A DNA stretch of 64,000 nt from contig JAFLBS010000005.1 of the NCBI GenBank assembly GCA_017303755.1, positions 241,748 to 305,747 of the forward strand, given 5' to 3'. This document shows, piece by piece, positions 17,447 through 26,927 of this stretch; position 1 is the stretch's first letter, and each line of letters begins with the position of its first letter. The stretch comes from Flavobacteriales bacterium. GTDB taxonomy: Bacteria > Bacteroidota > Bacteroidia > Flavobacteriales > Flavobacteriaceae. The translations under genes and the position numbers were made by a program. Below the pieces are notes generated by a model that had not been told where the DNA came from, did no database searches, and saw only the letters and a list, made by a program, of their open reading frames with translations.

Positions 17447-19414
17447 ATGAAGAAAAGTACTACTTTATTAGCATTTTTTATCTCTATTCTATCGTACGCG
17501 CAAATAGGGGTAAATACACTTACTCCCAACGGAATGCTTGATGTAAGCTCAACTACCAATGGACTTTTAATTCCTAGAGTAGCCTTGACAGCCAATAATG
17601 TGGCAGCTCCAGTTGTCAATCCACAAGGTGGTGCATTGACTATATCAACCTTAGTGTACAATACCAACCCTGTTGCGGGAGTTAATGGACTTACTGTAGG
17701 TTATCACTATTGGGATGGTTCGCGTTGGATTTCATTCACAGGAGGCAACTCAAGAGATTGGAGTTTAAACGGAAACACTTCTACTAATGATCCAGCTGCT
17801 CCTGTTACTTATGGAACATCAACAATTGCTGCTACAGAAAATTTTCTAGGAACGACCGATGCTAATGACATTGTATTTGGAACGAATAACATTGAGCGTT
17901 TTCGTGTGAAACAAACTAGTGGTTTTGTTGGTATTGGAACTGCAAATCCGCTTTACAGAACACACATTATTACTCCAACTTCAGGAGCAATCGCAACCTA
18001 TTCTGAAAATACCTTTACAGGAAACTCAGACGGTACAGGTCTGTACGGAAGGGCTTTAAACAACCCAGGTTATGGATACGGTGGCTATTTTGAAGGCAAC
18101 TACATGGGATCAAGAGCAATCAACAATGGTGGCACTTATGCTGGTGGTAGTTTTGGAAGTTATAATATTTCTGGTGGAACTGCAGGCGCACGTTATGGCG
18201 TTTATGGTGGCGCAAATGGCACAGGAACAACGGTTAATTACGGCGGCTACTTTGAAGCCTTATCAGGAACAAGTAATTATGGATTAGTTGTGGCTAATGG
18301 AAACACTGGAATAGGAACAACAGCTCCAGACCGAGCTAGATTACAAACGCAAGGCGCTGTTGGAAATACCGTCGCCACTTTTAATTTAGCAGCCAACTCA
18401 TTGGGAATGGCTATGGTTTCTGATTGGCCCGGAATTTATTTTAACAGCTATTACAATGGAGGAACTCGACAAATGTCAAGTGGTAATTATCCCGCAATGT
18501 TCAATTATAATCCTGGCGGTCAATTTGAATTTTCACTCAACAACACACCCAATACAGTAGCAGGTAATTTAGTTGGGGGAACATTTGTTAGTCGATTCAC
18601 TATTCACAGAGATACAGGCGCAACATTATATTACACTAACCCAACAGCAACTGCCTTAAATATTGTCAGCAATGGAGTTGGAACTAACTTAGGATGGTTT
18701 TCTGTTGGAGCCATTGGCGGAGTTCCTGAAGCTGGTAAAGGAATTACAGTTGGAGGTGAATATGTGGGTATTGAAGCAAGAACAAACTTCATCGGATCTG
18801 CAACTATTGATCGAATGCCTGGATTATTTTACACAAGTAATGGTGGAGGTTTTCCTTCACTTGCAACAGTTGGTTCTGTAGTAGATAATGTGGTTTACAA
18901 AATTTTGGGTTTTGGAACAGTAAATACCTTAGTTAAAGACAACGAAGGAAAAGAGCGAATTATGACAGCTCCAGAAGCACCTGAAGCTTTATTTCAAGAT
19001 TATGGTATTGGAAGCTTAACTAATGGTTATGCAAAAATTGATATTGATCCAGTATTCACGAAAAACATTCGAGTAGACGAAACACATCCAATGAAAGTGT
19101 TCATTCAATTAGAGGGTGATTGCAAAGGAGTGTATGTATTCAATAAAACAGCAACTAGTTTTGAAGTAAAAGAATTACAAAACGGCAATTCTAATGTTTC
19201 CTTTTCGTATCAAATTGTAGCTTTTAGAGCAGATGAAGAAAGAGCTGGAGTTGTATCTAAATACTCTGATATGCGCTTCAAACCTTTGAATCGCGATTTA
19301 AAAACAGTTGAAAAAGAAATGAATTTTGAGAGCCAAGCTGGAAAAAACATGACTATTGTTGAGCCAGTAGCCAATCCATCACCTGAAGTAAGAGAAATGA
19401 AGAGTAGTCAGTAA
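17447..19414 (+). CDS. Large secreted Gly/Asn/Thr-rich protein
   Basis: A 655-aa exported protein. The signal peptide MKKSTTLLAFFISILSYAQ precedes the block IGVNTLTPNGMLDVSSTTNGLLIPRVAL, a common N-terminus of flavobacterial surface proteins resembling phage tail-fibre repeats. The middle is rich in Gly/Tyr/Asn and includes two short similar blocks (YGYGGYFEGNYMG and VNYGGYFEALSG). The C-terminal third is a conserved-looking domain (IDPVFTKNIRVDETHPMKVFIQLEGDCKGVYVFNKTATSFEVKELQNG). I see no T9SS sorting domain at the C-terminus. Function unknown; a surface or appendage-like structural role is plausible. Confidence 0.75.
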   Translation: MKKSTTLLAFFISILSYAQIGVNTLTPNGMLDVSSTTNGLLIPRVALTANNVAAPVVNPQGGALTISTLVYNTNPVAGVNGLTVGYHYWDGSRWISFTGGNSRDWSLNGNTSTNDPAAPVTYGTSTIAATENFLGTTDANDIVFGTNNIERFRVKQTSGFVGIGTANPLYRTHIITPTSGAIATYSENTFTGNSDGTGLYGRALNNPGYGYGGYFEGNYMGSRAINNGGTYAGGSFGSYNISGGTAGARYGVYGGANGTGTTVNYGGYFEALSGTSNYGLVVANGNTGIGTTAPDRARLQTQGAVGNTVATFNLAANSLGMAMVSDWPGIYFNSYYNGGTRQMSSGNYPAMFNYNPGGQFEFSLNNTPNTVAGNLVGGTFVSRFTIHRDTGATLYYTNPTATALNIVSNGVGTNLGWFSVGAIGGVPEAGKGITVGGEYVGIEARTNFIGSATIDRMPGLFYTSNGGGFPSLATVGSVVDNVVYKILGFGTVNTLVKDNEGKERIMTAPEAPEALFQDYGIGSLTNGYAKIDIDPVFTKNIRVDETHPMKVFIQLEGDCKGVYVFNKTATSFEVKELQNGNSNVSFSYQIVAFRADEERAGVVSKYSDMRFKPLNRDLKTVEKEMNFESQAGKNMTIVEPVANPSPEVREMKSSQ

Positions 19415-19418
19415 TTGA

Positions 19419-20594
19419 CTACTCTTTTCTATATTTTTTGGTTTCTTCAAAAACGTGCTCCAATATTTTAGCATCTTCTTCAGTAAAATCAACATGGCGA
19501 CGTGACATTACAATTTTTGCTGTCTGAAACGCTTTTGAAGTTAAATAAGTTGTAAAACCTGCCGCTCCGCCCCAGGAAAAACTCGGCACAAAATTGCGCG
19601 GAAAACCTGAACCAAAAATATTGGTACTCACACCAATTACAGTTCCAGTATTGAACATCGTATTGATTCCGCATTTACTGTGATCACCCATCATCAACCC
19701 ACAAAATTGCAAACCTGTTTTAGCAAAGTTTTCGGTTTCGTAGCTCCACAATTTTACTTCCTCGTAATTATTTTTGAGGTTTGAATTATTGCTGTCAGCA
19801 CCAATATTACACCATTCCCCCAAGACAGAATTTCCTAAAAATCCATCGTGCCCTTTATTAGAATATCCAAAAAGCACTGAATTATTAACTTCACCTCCTA
19901 TTCTGCAATGTGGTCCAACAGTAGTAGCACCGTACACTTTGGTTGCTAGTTTTACTTGCGCCTCTTCACATAACGCAAATGGCCCACGAATAACCGAACC
20001 TTCCATAATTTCGGCATTTTTACCAATATAAATCGGTCCAGTTGATGCGTTTAAAGTCACAAATTCCAACTTAGCGCCTTCCTCTATAAAAATATTTTCT
20101 GGCGAAAGCACATTGACCGATTTTGGAATAGATTGCGAGTTTCTTCCTTCGGTAATCAATTCAAAATCTTCGCGTAAAGCTGCATCATTTTTGGCAAAAA
20201 TATCCCAAGTGTGCTCTACGGTAAGACAATCTTCATTGAACTCTACAATTTCATAATTATCAAAATCAACTTCATCTTGGGTATCATTGGTATAAAATGC
20301 AATTACTTCTTCGCCTTTAAAAATGGCCTGGTTTTTTTCCAGATTTCGTACCATTTCAGAAAGTATATCATTGGGTAAAAAAGAAGCATTAATCATTACA
20401 TTATCTTCCATTTCAACCATAGGATATTTTTCCGAAAGGTATTCTTCAGTTAATGTTGTGGTTGTATAGCCAAGATATCTCTCCCATTTCTCGCGAATGG
20501 TTAAAATACCGATTCTGATTTCAGCAACTGGACGTGTGAAGGTAAAAGGCAAAAGCGCATTGCGAACGGTTCCGTCGAATAAAATGTAATTCAT
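19419..20594 (-). CDS. Bacteroidota-type GlmU-like sugar nucleotidyltransferase
   Basis: A 391-aa member of the alternative GlmU family of Bacteroidota. Its N-terminus MNYILFDGTVRNALLPFTFTRPVAEIRIGILTIREKW lacks the classical L-x-x-G-x-G-T-R-M pyrophosphorylase loop but matches this family. The C-terminal half is a left-handed beta-helix of hexapeptide repeats (IYIGKNAEIMEGSVIRGPFALCEEAQVKL). It probably links GlcNAc-1-phosphate to UDP and acetylates GlcN-1-phosphate for peptidoglycan precursor synthesis, by inference from the family. It is convergent with the 17447 gene, with only 4 bp between the stop codons. Confidence 0.82.
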   Translation of the reverse strand: MNYILFDGTVRNALLPFTFTRPVAEIRIGILTIREKWERYLGYTTTTLTEEYLSEKYPMVEMEDNVMINASFLPNDILSEMVRNLEKNQAIFKGEEVIAFYTNDTQDEVDFDNYEIVEFNEDCLTVEHTWDIFAKNDAALREDFELITEGRNSQSIPKSVNVLSPENIFIEEGAKLEFVTLNASTGPIYIGKNAEIMEGSVIRGPFALCEEAQVKLATKVYGATTVGPHCRIGGEVNNSVLFGYSNKGHDGFLGNSVLGEWCNIGADSNNSNLKNNYEEVKLWSYETENFAKTGLQFCGLMMGDHSKCGINTMFNTGTVIGVSTNIFGSGFPRNFVPSFSWGGAAGFTTYLTSKAFQTAKIVMSRRHVDFTEEDAKILEHVFEETKKYRKE

Positions 20595-20675
20595 TATTGT
20601 CTTATATTTTAAATCGTAATGACAAGTCGAGTCTTGCCATTACATATTATTGCCAAAGTTACAAAGATTATTGAA

Positions 20676-20704
20676 TAAAAAAACCTCCCAATAAATTGGA
20701 AGGT
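20676..20704 (-). terminator. rpmE2 terminator
   Basis: On the minus strand ACCTTCCAA pairs with TTGGGAGGT (one G-U) around TTTA and runs into T8. Confidence 0.85.
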
Positions 20705-20732
20705 CTTAATAAAATTTGAACACTTAAAACTA

Positions 20733-20984
20733 TTATTTTCCGTGTTTTGCGTATTTATTTTTGAATTTATCAATACGTCCTGCAGTATCAATAAGTTTAG
20801 ATTTACCTGTGTAAAAAGGGTGAGAAGTTCTAGAAATCTCCATTTTGAATACAGGATATTCAACACCATCAACTGTGATAGTTTCTTTTGTTTCTACTGT
20901 AGATTTAGTGATAAAAACATCCTCGTTTGACATGTCTTTGAAAGCAACTAATCTGTAATTTTCTGGGTGAATTCCTTTTTTCAT
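20733..20984 (-). CDS. rpmE2: 50S ribosomal protein L31, type B
   Basis: An 83-aa type B L31: MKKGIHPENYRLVAFKDMSNEDVF, then VEYPVFKMEISRTSHPFYTGKSKLID and AGRIDKFKNKY. The zinc-binding cysteines of type A L31 are absent, so this is the zinc-independent form, here apparently as a stand-alone housekeeping gene. It has a well-formed promoter and a leader of roughly 100 nt, long enough for leader-mediated control. Confidence 0.96.
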   Translation of the reverse strand: MKKGIHPENYRLVAFKDMSNEDVFITKSTVETKETITVDGVEYPVFKMEISRTSHPFYTGKSKLIDTAGRIDKFKNKYAKHGK

Positions 20985-21083
20985 TTTGTAAATCTTTTAT
21001 TTGTTATGAAGTAGTTCGTTTTGAAGCTTTTATTTCAAAAGGTATAAACTAGCTACAACTTTTAATTATTCTATTTTTATTTG
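20985..21083 (-). promoter_or_regulatory. rpmE2 leader with hairpin
   Basis: Minus-strand leader of about 100 nt. TTTTGAA and TTCAAAA form a 7-bp stem around TAAAAGC-like sequence about 50 nt before the start codon. A leader this long before a ribosomal protein gene can be an autoregulatory site; no known motif was recognised. Confidence 0.3.
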
Positions 21084-21089
21084 AGTGTG

Positions 21090-21118
21090 CAAAAATACAA
21101 CAATTTTTTAAAAATCAA
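21090..21118 (-). promoter_or_regulatory. rpmE2 promoter, TTG-N18-TATTTTTG
   Basis: On the minus strand TTG (21118-21116), 18 bases, TATTTTTG (21097-21090). Confidence 0.75.
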
Positions 21119-21175
21119 ACTAAAGTGTAACTTTTTTTAATTGTACGGAACTAACTCTAATAATAACGGAATTAC

Positions 21176-21183
21176 TATATTTG
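21176..21183 (+). promoter_or_regulatory. -7 box for the DUF4199 operon
   Basis: TATATTTG, 25 bp before the ATG at 21208. No TTG lies at the usual -33 spacing. Confidence 0.55.
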
Positions 21184-21207
21184 TAGATTAATTAAAAACT
21201 CAAAACC

Positions 21208-21738
21208 ATGAATGAAATAGTTAAGAAAAACGGAATAAATTTTGGGATTATAACTGGAGTTGTATCAATCCTAATCACAACATTAATGTATACAATTGAT
21301 TTGAGCTTATTCACTTCAGTATGGGTAGGCCTATCTTTAATCGCTTTTTACATTATCATAGGTGTTGTATTGCTATCAAAAACCAAAAAGGAATTAGGTG
21401 GTGTTTTTTCATTTAAAGATGCTTTTACAACCTATTTTATCTCAGCTGTTGTAGGCATTTTAATTTCAGTTGTTTTTAACATACTTCTTTTTAATTTTAT
21501 TGATCCTTCTGCAAAAGATGCTATCAAAGACTTATCCATTAAGTCTACAGTTGAAATGTTAGAAAAATTTGACACTCCTTCTAATGTTATAAACGAAACC
21601 GTAAAAAAGCTACAAGAATCTGATCAATTTTCAACATTTGAGCAATTAAAAGGATCTGTATTTAGTATGGTATTCAGCGCTGTCTTCGGAATTATACTTG
21701 CTGCCATTTTTAAATCTAAACCAGCATACAAAGAATAG
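21208..21738 (+). CDS. DUF4199 membrane protein
   Basis: A 176-aa integral membrane protein of the DUF4199 family common in Bacteroidota. It has four hydrophobic segments: FGIITGVVSILITTLMY, VWVGLSLIAFYIIIGVVLL, FISAVVGILISVVFNILLF and VFSMVFSAVFGIILAAIF. The pattern FSFKDAFTTYF after the second helix is typical. Its stop codon shares one base with the GTG start of the glycosyltransferase, a strong sign of translational coupling. The pairing suggests a helper in lipid-linked sugar handling, which is inference. Confidence 0.85.
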   Translation: MNEIVKKNGINFGIITGVVSILITTLMYTIDLSLFTSVWVGLSLIAFYIIIGVVLLSKTKKELGGVFSFKDAFTTYFISAVVGILISVVFNILLFNFIDPSAKDAIKDLSIKSTVEMLEKFDTPSNVINETVKKLQESDQFSTFEQLKGSVFSMVFSAVFGIILAAIFKSKPAYKE

Positions 21739-22697
21739 TGAATTTATCTATAGTTATCCCATTATTAAACGAACAAGAGTCGTTACCTGAGTTGCATTCT
21801 TGGATTGTCAAAGTCATGAATGAAAATAATTTCTCTTACGAAGTCATTTTTATTGATGATGGTAGTACTGATGATTCATGGAAAACCATCGAACGTATTT
21901 CTACTGAAGATTCAAATGTAAAAGGCATACAATTTTTACGAAATTACGGTAAGTCTCAAGCCTTACATGCCGGATTTGCCAAAGCAAAAGGTGATGTTAT
22001 TATTACGATGGATGCTGATCTACAAGACAGTCCTGATGAAATCCCTGAACTTTACAACATGATTCTTAATCAAAATTTTGATTTAGTTTCTGGTTGGAAG
22101 AAAAAAAGATACGATTCAGTTGTCACTAAAAATTGGCCTTCCAAATTATTCAATTGGGCAGCTCGAAAAACTTCTGGAGTTCAGTTAAACGACTTTAATT
22201 GTGGTTTAAAAGCGTACAAAAATGTAGTCATTAAAAACATTGAAGTTTCGGGTGAAATGCATCGTTACATTCCGGTTTTAGCCAAAAATGCTGGTTTTGG
22301 TAAAATTGGCGAGAAACCCGTAAAACATCAAGCTAGAAAATACGGAGAATCCAAATTTGGAATCAATCGTTTCATCAACGGATTTTTAGATTTAATCACC
22401 ATTTGGTTTTTATCGCGCTACGGAAAACGCCCAATGCATTTATTTGGAGCTGTTGGAGTGTTGATGTTTGTCATTGGATTTATATCCACTACATTTATAA
22501 TTGTAGTAAAATTAATAAAACTTTATTCTGGATTTGAAACCATATTAGTCACTAGCAACCCTTTATTTTATATCGCTTTAACTGCCATGATCATTGGAAC
22601 ACAATTATTTCTAGCAGGTTTCTTAGGAGAAATTATTTTACGAACCAAAAATAATGAAGAACGCTATAAAATTGCAACTGAAGTTAATATGAAATAA
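21738..22697 (+). CDS. Glycosyltransferase family 2, polyprenyl-phosphate type
   Basis: Transfers a sugar from a nucleotide donor to a polyprenyl phosphate, like GtrB, ArnC and DpmI enzymes. The GT2 fold starts LSIVIPLLNEQESL; donor site DDGSTDDSW, the metal-binding region is MDADLQDSPDEIPEL. Two C-terminal membrane helices follow (LFGAVGVLMFVIGFISTTFIIVV and YIALTAMIIGTQLFLAGFLGEIIL), and the end is cytoplasmic. GTG start at 21738. The likely product is a lipid-linked hexose used in glycan or lipid A modification. Confidence 0.9.
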   Translation: MNLSIVIPLLNEQESLPELHSWIVKVMNENNFSYEVIFIDDGSTDDSWKTIERISTEDSNVKGIQFLRNYGKSQALHAGFAKAKGDVIITMDADLQDSPDEIPELYNMILNQNFDLVSGWKKKRYDSVVTKNWPSKLFNWAARKTSGVQLNDFNCGLKAYKNVVIKNIEVSGEMHRYIPVLAKNAGFGKIGEKPVKHQARKYGESKFGINRFINGFLDLITIWFLSRYGKRPMHLFGAVGVLMFVIGFISTTFIIVVKLIKLYSGFETILVTSNPLFYIALTAMIIGTQLFLAGFLGEIILRTKNNEERYKIATEVNMK

Positions 22698-22739
22698 AAA
22701 ACACCTTTTTTAATCGCCATTTAATTTAGTATCTGCCAA

Positions 22740-23240
22740 ATGAAAAACATTGAACTAATTTCTAATAAAATTCATTTTATTAGAAACCAAAAAGTAATGC
22801 TTGATTATGATTTAGCACTACTTTACGAAATTGAGACAAGAGTTTTAAAGCAAGCTGTCAGAAGAAATATCATTCGATTTCCTGATGATTTTATGTTTGA
22901 ACTTACTGAAGATGAATACAAATCTTTAAGGTCACAAATTGTGACCCTAGAAAAAGGAAGAGGAAAACATTCAAAATATCTACCTTTTGCTTTTACAGAA
23001 CAAGGGATCGCAATGCTTTCAAGCATTTTAAATTCAGAAAAAGCAATAAAAATTAATATCGCAATTATGCGCACTTTTGTTCTTTTACGAAATTCGATTT
23101 TAAGTTTAGAAGAAGTAAGCAAAAAAGTAGAAGACATTGAAAATCAATTGCCTGATATATACAAAATACTGAACTTTTTGATGGATAAAAGCCAACAAAA
23201 CACTACTACAAAAGACCGACCAAAAATTGGTTATAAATAA
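22740..23240 (+). CDS. ORF6N-domain DNA-binding protein
   Basis: A 166-aa protein with an ORF6N (KilA-N related) domain. It reads IHFIRNQKVMLDYDLALLYEIETRVLKQAVRRNIIRFPDDFMFEL and continues TEQGIAMLSSILNSEKAIKINIAIMRTFVLLR. The C-terminal tail is a short coiled coil. The domain occurs mainly in phages and mobile DNA and is thought to bind DNA in an antirepressor-like way. It is the only phage-type gene nearby. It lies 42 bp after the GT2 gene and 7 bp before the mutase ATG, in an otherwise metabolic cluster, so it probably entered as a single-gene insertion. Confidence 0.85.
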   Translation: MKNIELISNKIHFIRNQKVMLDYDLALLYEIETRVLKQAVRRNIIRFPDDFMFELTEDEYKSLRSQIVTLEKGRGKHSKYLPFAFTEQGIAMLSSILNSEKAIKINIAIMRTFVLLRNSILSLEEVSKKVEDIENQLPDIYKILNFLMDKSQQNTTTKDRPKIGYK

Positions 23241-23247
23241 TACGATT

Positions 23248-24975
23248 ATGCACATTGAACAACACATTTTAGATAAAGTAAACGAATGGTTAACGCCCAC
23301 TTTTGATGAGCAAACCCAAAACGCCATTAAAGAAATGATGACTTCAAATCCGAAGGAATTGGAAGAAAGTTTCTATAAAAACCTAGAGTTTGGAACAGGC
23401 GGAATGCGTGGTGTAATGGGAGTTGGAACCAATCGAATCAACAAATACACTTTAGGAAAAAACACTCAAGGTTTGTCTGATTACATGATACAATCCTTTC
23501 CGAATGAGCAACTAAAAGTAGCCATTGCATATGATTGTCGTCATAATAGCAACACTCTTGCTAAAGTAGTGGCTGATGTTTTTTCGGCGAATGGAATTCA
23601 CGTTTATTTGTTTTCGGATATGCGACCAACACCCGAATTGTCATTCGCTTTGAAACACCTGAATTGTCATGCTGGAATTGTATTAACCGCATCGCACAAT
23701 CCGCCAGAATATAACGGATACAAAGTATATTGGCAAGATGGCGGACAATTAGTTCCTCCTCAAGACGATGAAATTATTCAGAAAATTGAAGCTTTAAATT
23801 ACAATGAAATTAAATTTGAAGCCAATGAAAATTTAATCGAATACATCGATACTCAAATTGACGATGCTTTCTGTAAATCGACTATTGCCAATGCGAGTTT
23901 CAACACTCCATCATCTGCAAAAGAAAATTTAAAAATTGTATACACTTCGCTTCACGGAACATCAATAAAAGCGATTCCCAATGTGTTAGCACAAGCTGGA
24001 TATTCAGACGTAAACATTGTTCCTGAACAAGCCGAACCTAATGGCGATTTCCCAACTGTAAAATCTCCAAACCCTGAAGAACCAGAAGCATTGACGATGG
24101 CATTGGCTTTGGCTGAAAAAGTAAATGGTGATATTGTTATCGGAACCGATCCTGATTCTGACCGTTTAGGAGTTGCTGTTCGCGATACGAATGGTAAAAT
24201 GATTTTATTAAACGGAAATCAAACCATGGTCATCATGACCGCTTTTTTACTCGAACAATGGAAACGTGCAGGAAAAATTACGGGTAACCAATTCATAGGC
24301 TCAACCATTGTTTCTACTCCGATGATGCTCGAATTGGCTTCGGCTTATGATGTAGAATGTAAAGTAGGATTAACTGGTTTTAAATGGATCGCTAAATTCA
24401 TCAAAGATTTCCCTCAATTACAATTCATTGGTGGTGGAGAAGAAAGTTTCGGATTCATGGTGGGTGATGCAGTACGCGATAAAGATGCTGTTGGAGCTAC
24501 ATTATTAGTATGCGAAATTGCAGCTCAAGCAAAAGCAGCAGGAAGTTCACTCTACAAAGAATTATTGAATTTATATGTTGATTTTGGATTTTACAAAGAA
24601 CATCTCATTTCTTTGACTAAAAAAGGAATTTCAGGTTTGCAAGAAATCAATCAAATGATGATTGACTTACGTGAAAATCCAGTTGCAGAAATCAATGGTC
24701 AACGTGTGGTTTGCATTGAAGACTACGACAATTCAACTTCAAGAAACTTAATTTCGGGCGAAGTAGAATCCATTTCAATTCCTAAATCTAATGTCTTAAT
24801 CTATTACCTAGAAGACGGTTCAAAAATCTGCGCTCGACCAAGTGGTACTGAACCCAAAATTAAATTCTATTTTAGTGTAAATGGAACTGTAGACCAAATT
24901 GAAGACATCACAACAGTAGAAAAAGAATTGGACGAAAAAATTAAAAACATCATAGCAGCAATGCAATTAAACTAA
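23248..24975 (+). CDS. Phospho-sugar mutase
   Basis: A 575-aa alpha-D-phosphohexomutase that moves phosphate between C1 and C6 of glucose or mannose. The catalytic phosphoserine loop is TASHNPPEYNGYKVYW, the metal-binding loop DPDSDRLG, the sugar-binding loop GGGEESFGF and the phosphate-binding loop RPSGTEPKIKFYF. The N-terminus FGTGGMRGVMGVGTNRIN is characteristic of the flavobacterial enzymes, and the length fits phosphoglucomutase/phosphomannomutase type 2. ATG at 23248 is preferred over one at 23227, which would overlap the ORF6N gene. Its stop overlaps the ABC transporter start by one base. Confidence 0.93.
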   Translation: MHIEQHILDKVNEWLTPTFDEQTQNAIKEMMTSNPKELEESFYKNLEFGTGGMRGVMGVGTNRINKYTLGKNTQGLSDYMIQSFPNEQLKVAIAYDCRHNSNTLAKVVADVFSANGIHVYLFSDMRPTPELSFALKHLNCHAGIVLTASHNPPEYNGYKVYWQDGGQLVPPQDDEIIQKIEALNYNEIKFEANENLIEYIDTQIDDAFCKSTIANASFNTPSSAKENLKIVYTSLHGTSIKAIPNVLAQAGYSDVNIVPEQAEPNGDFPTVKSPNPEEPEALTMALALAEKVNGDIVIGTDPDSDRLGVAVRDTNGKMILLNGNQTMVIMTAFLLEQWKRAGKITGNQFIGSTIVSTPMMLELASAYDVECKVGLTGFKWIAKFIKDFPQLQFIGGGEESFGFMVGDAVRDKDAVGATLLVCEIAAQAKAAGSSLYKELLNLYVDFGFYKEHLISLTKKGISGLQEINQMMIDLRENPVAEINGQRVVCIEDYDNSTSRNLISGEVESISIPKSNVLIYYLEDGSKICARPSGTEPKIKFYFSVNGTVDQIEDITTVEKELDEKIKNIIAAMQLN

Positions 24976-26822
24976 TGGACGAAAATTTAAAGAAAATCAT
25001 TCCTTTTATAAAACCTTATAAATTCCATGTGGTTTGGAATGTGATTTATAATATTTTATATGCTCTTTTCAGCACCTTGTCATTTGTAGCGCTGATTCCA
25101 ATGTTAGATGTACTTTTTAGTAGCGCACAAAAGGTATTAGTAAAACCAACTTACACAGGAATTACAGAAATAACCAAGTACGGAAAAGACTATTTGTACT
25201 ATTACATCACAACATTGAGTCAGGAAAATGGAAAACAATATGCCTTATTACTTGTTGTTGGACTGGTGATTTCCACTTTCCTATTCAAAAACATTTTCAA
25301 CTACTTAGCTTCCAACCATTTGATGATTCTTAAAAATGGTATTTTACGAGATTTGAGAAATACCATGTATTCTAAAATAATTGATTTACCTGTTTCGTAT
25401 TATTCTGAAAAACGAAAAGGTGATATTATGGCTAGAATGTTGGGTGATATTGGTGAAGTTCAAAATTCATTTTTCTCAATTTTAGAACTCATCGTAAAAG
25501 AACCTATGACGATTCTTTTTACCATTGGCGCTATGTTTTACATCAGTGTTAAATTGACCCTTTTTGTATTCATTTTCATACCAATATCAGGTTATATTAT
25601 TTCTAAAATTGGCAAATCATTAAAAGCAAAATCCGAACGCAGTCAAGCTGAAGGTGGATTTTTAATTTCGATAGTGGAAGAATCTTTATCGGGATTGAAA
25701 GTCGTAAAAAGCTACAATACCGAAACACTTTTCAAAAAGAAATTCGACGATTCGGCCACACGATTACAACGATTAGCCAATAGCATTGGAAGAAAAAACA
25801 ACCTCGCCTCGCCTTTTAGTGAATTTTTGGGAATTGTAGTAATCGCGGTTTTACTTTGGTACGGAGGAAACATGGTTTTGGTTGAACAATTGCCTAACGG
25901 AAAAGCAGTTTTAGAAGGCGGACAATTCATCGCGTATATGGGATTGGCTTACAATATTTTGACTCCAGCCAAAGCCATTTCAAAAGCCACTTATGCTGTA
26001 AAAAGCGGAATGTCGGCAGCTCAACGTGTGTTCGAAGTATTAGAAGTTGAAAATTCAATTACTGACAAGCCTGATGCTATTGAAAAAAAATCATTCGATT
26101 CGGCTCTTTCTATTGAGAAAATCAATTTCAAATACGAAGATGAAAACGTGTTAAAAAACTTCTCTTTAGAAGTTCCAAAAGGAAAAACGGTTGCGCTTGT
26201 GGGCCAATCGGGAAGCGGAAAAAGTACGATTGCTAATTTATTGACTCGATTTTATGATGTGAACGAAGGAAATGTAAAAATTGACGGCATCAACATCAAA
26301 GACATGACCATGAAATCATTACGCCATATGATTGGTTTGGTGACTCAAGACTCCATTTTATTCAACGATACGATAAAAAATAATTTATTAATTGGTAAAC
26401 CAGAAGCTACCGATGAAGAAATCATTGAAGCTTTAAAAGTAGCCAACGCTTACGAATTTGTGAAAGATTTACCGAATGGTGTTGACACTAATATTGGTGA
26501 TGCAGGCGGAAAATTATCGGGCGGACAAAAACAACGTTTATCCATTGCTCGAGCCGTATTGAAAAATCCACCAATCATGATTTTGGACGAAGCCACTTCT
26601 GCTTTGGATACTGAAAGTGAAAAACTCGTTCAGGTTGCCTTGGAAAACATGATGCAAAATAGAACTTCAATTGTAATTGCGCACCGTTTGTCTACTATTC
26701 AAAAAGCAGATACTATTGTTGTAATGAAAAAAGGCGAAATTGTTGAACAAGGAACGCATGCTGAATTATTAGCTTTGAATGGAACGTACTCTAATTTAGT
26801 GACTTTACAATCGTTTGAATAG
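24975..26822 (+). CDS. MsbA-like ABC exporter, fused permease-ATPase
   Basis: A 615-aa half-transporter that should work as a homodimer in the inner membrane. The permease has about six helices over residues 20-340. The ATPase carries Walker A GQSGSGKST, the signature LSGGQKQRLSIARA, Walker B PIMILDEATSALD and the His switch VIAHRLST. The family exports lipids, lipid-linked glycans or drugs. The preceding phosphohexomutase and GT2 genes favour a lipid or glycolipid substrate, which is inference. It overlaps the mutase stop (TAATG), indicating coupling. Confidence 0.9.
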   Translation: MDENLKKIIPFIKPYKFHVVWNVIYNILYALFSTLSFVALIPMLDVLFSSAQKVLVKPTYTGITEITKYGKDYLYYYITTLSQENGKQYALLLVVGLVISTFLFKNIFNYLASNHLMILKNGILRDLRNTMYSKIIDLPVSYYSEKRKGDIMARMLGDIGEVQNSFFSILELIVKEPMTILFTIGAMFYISVKLTLFVFIFIPISGYIISKIGKSLKAKSERSQAEGGFLISIVEESLSGLKVVKSYNTETLFKKKFDDSATRLQRLANSIGRKNNLASPFSEFLGIVVIAVLLWYGGNMVLVEQLPNGKAVLEGGQFIAYMGLAYNILTPAKAISKATYAVKSGMSAAQRVFEVLEVENSITDKPDAIEKKSFDSALSIEKINFKYEDENVLKNFSLEVPKGKTVALVGQSGSGKSTIANLLTRFYDVNEGNVKIDGINIKDMTMKSLRHMIGLVTQDSILFNDTIKNNLLIGKPEATDEEIIEALKVANAYEFVKDLPNGVDTNIGDAGGKLSGGQKQRLSIARAVLKNPPIMILDEATSALDTESEKLVQVALENMMQNRTSIVIAHRLSTIQKADTIVVMKKGEIVEQGTHAELLALNGTYSNLVTLQSFE

Positions 26823-26892
26823 TCTAACTACAGTTCATCATGTAAATAAAACAGTTCAGTAAGAAAAATAGTGTGATCAAAAATCGAACAAA

Positions 26893-26900
26893 TACATTTG
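26893..26900 (+). promoter_or_regulatory. -7 box for the 26928 gene
   Basis: TACATTTG, matching TAnnTTTG, 27 bp before the ATG at 26928; it also argues against a start at 26898. Confidence 0.5.
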
Positions 26901-26927
26901 ACTCACTATTCATTTAAACTGAAAATC

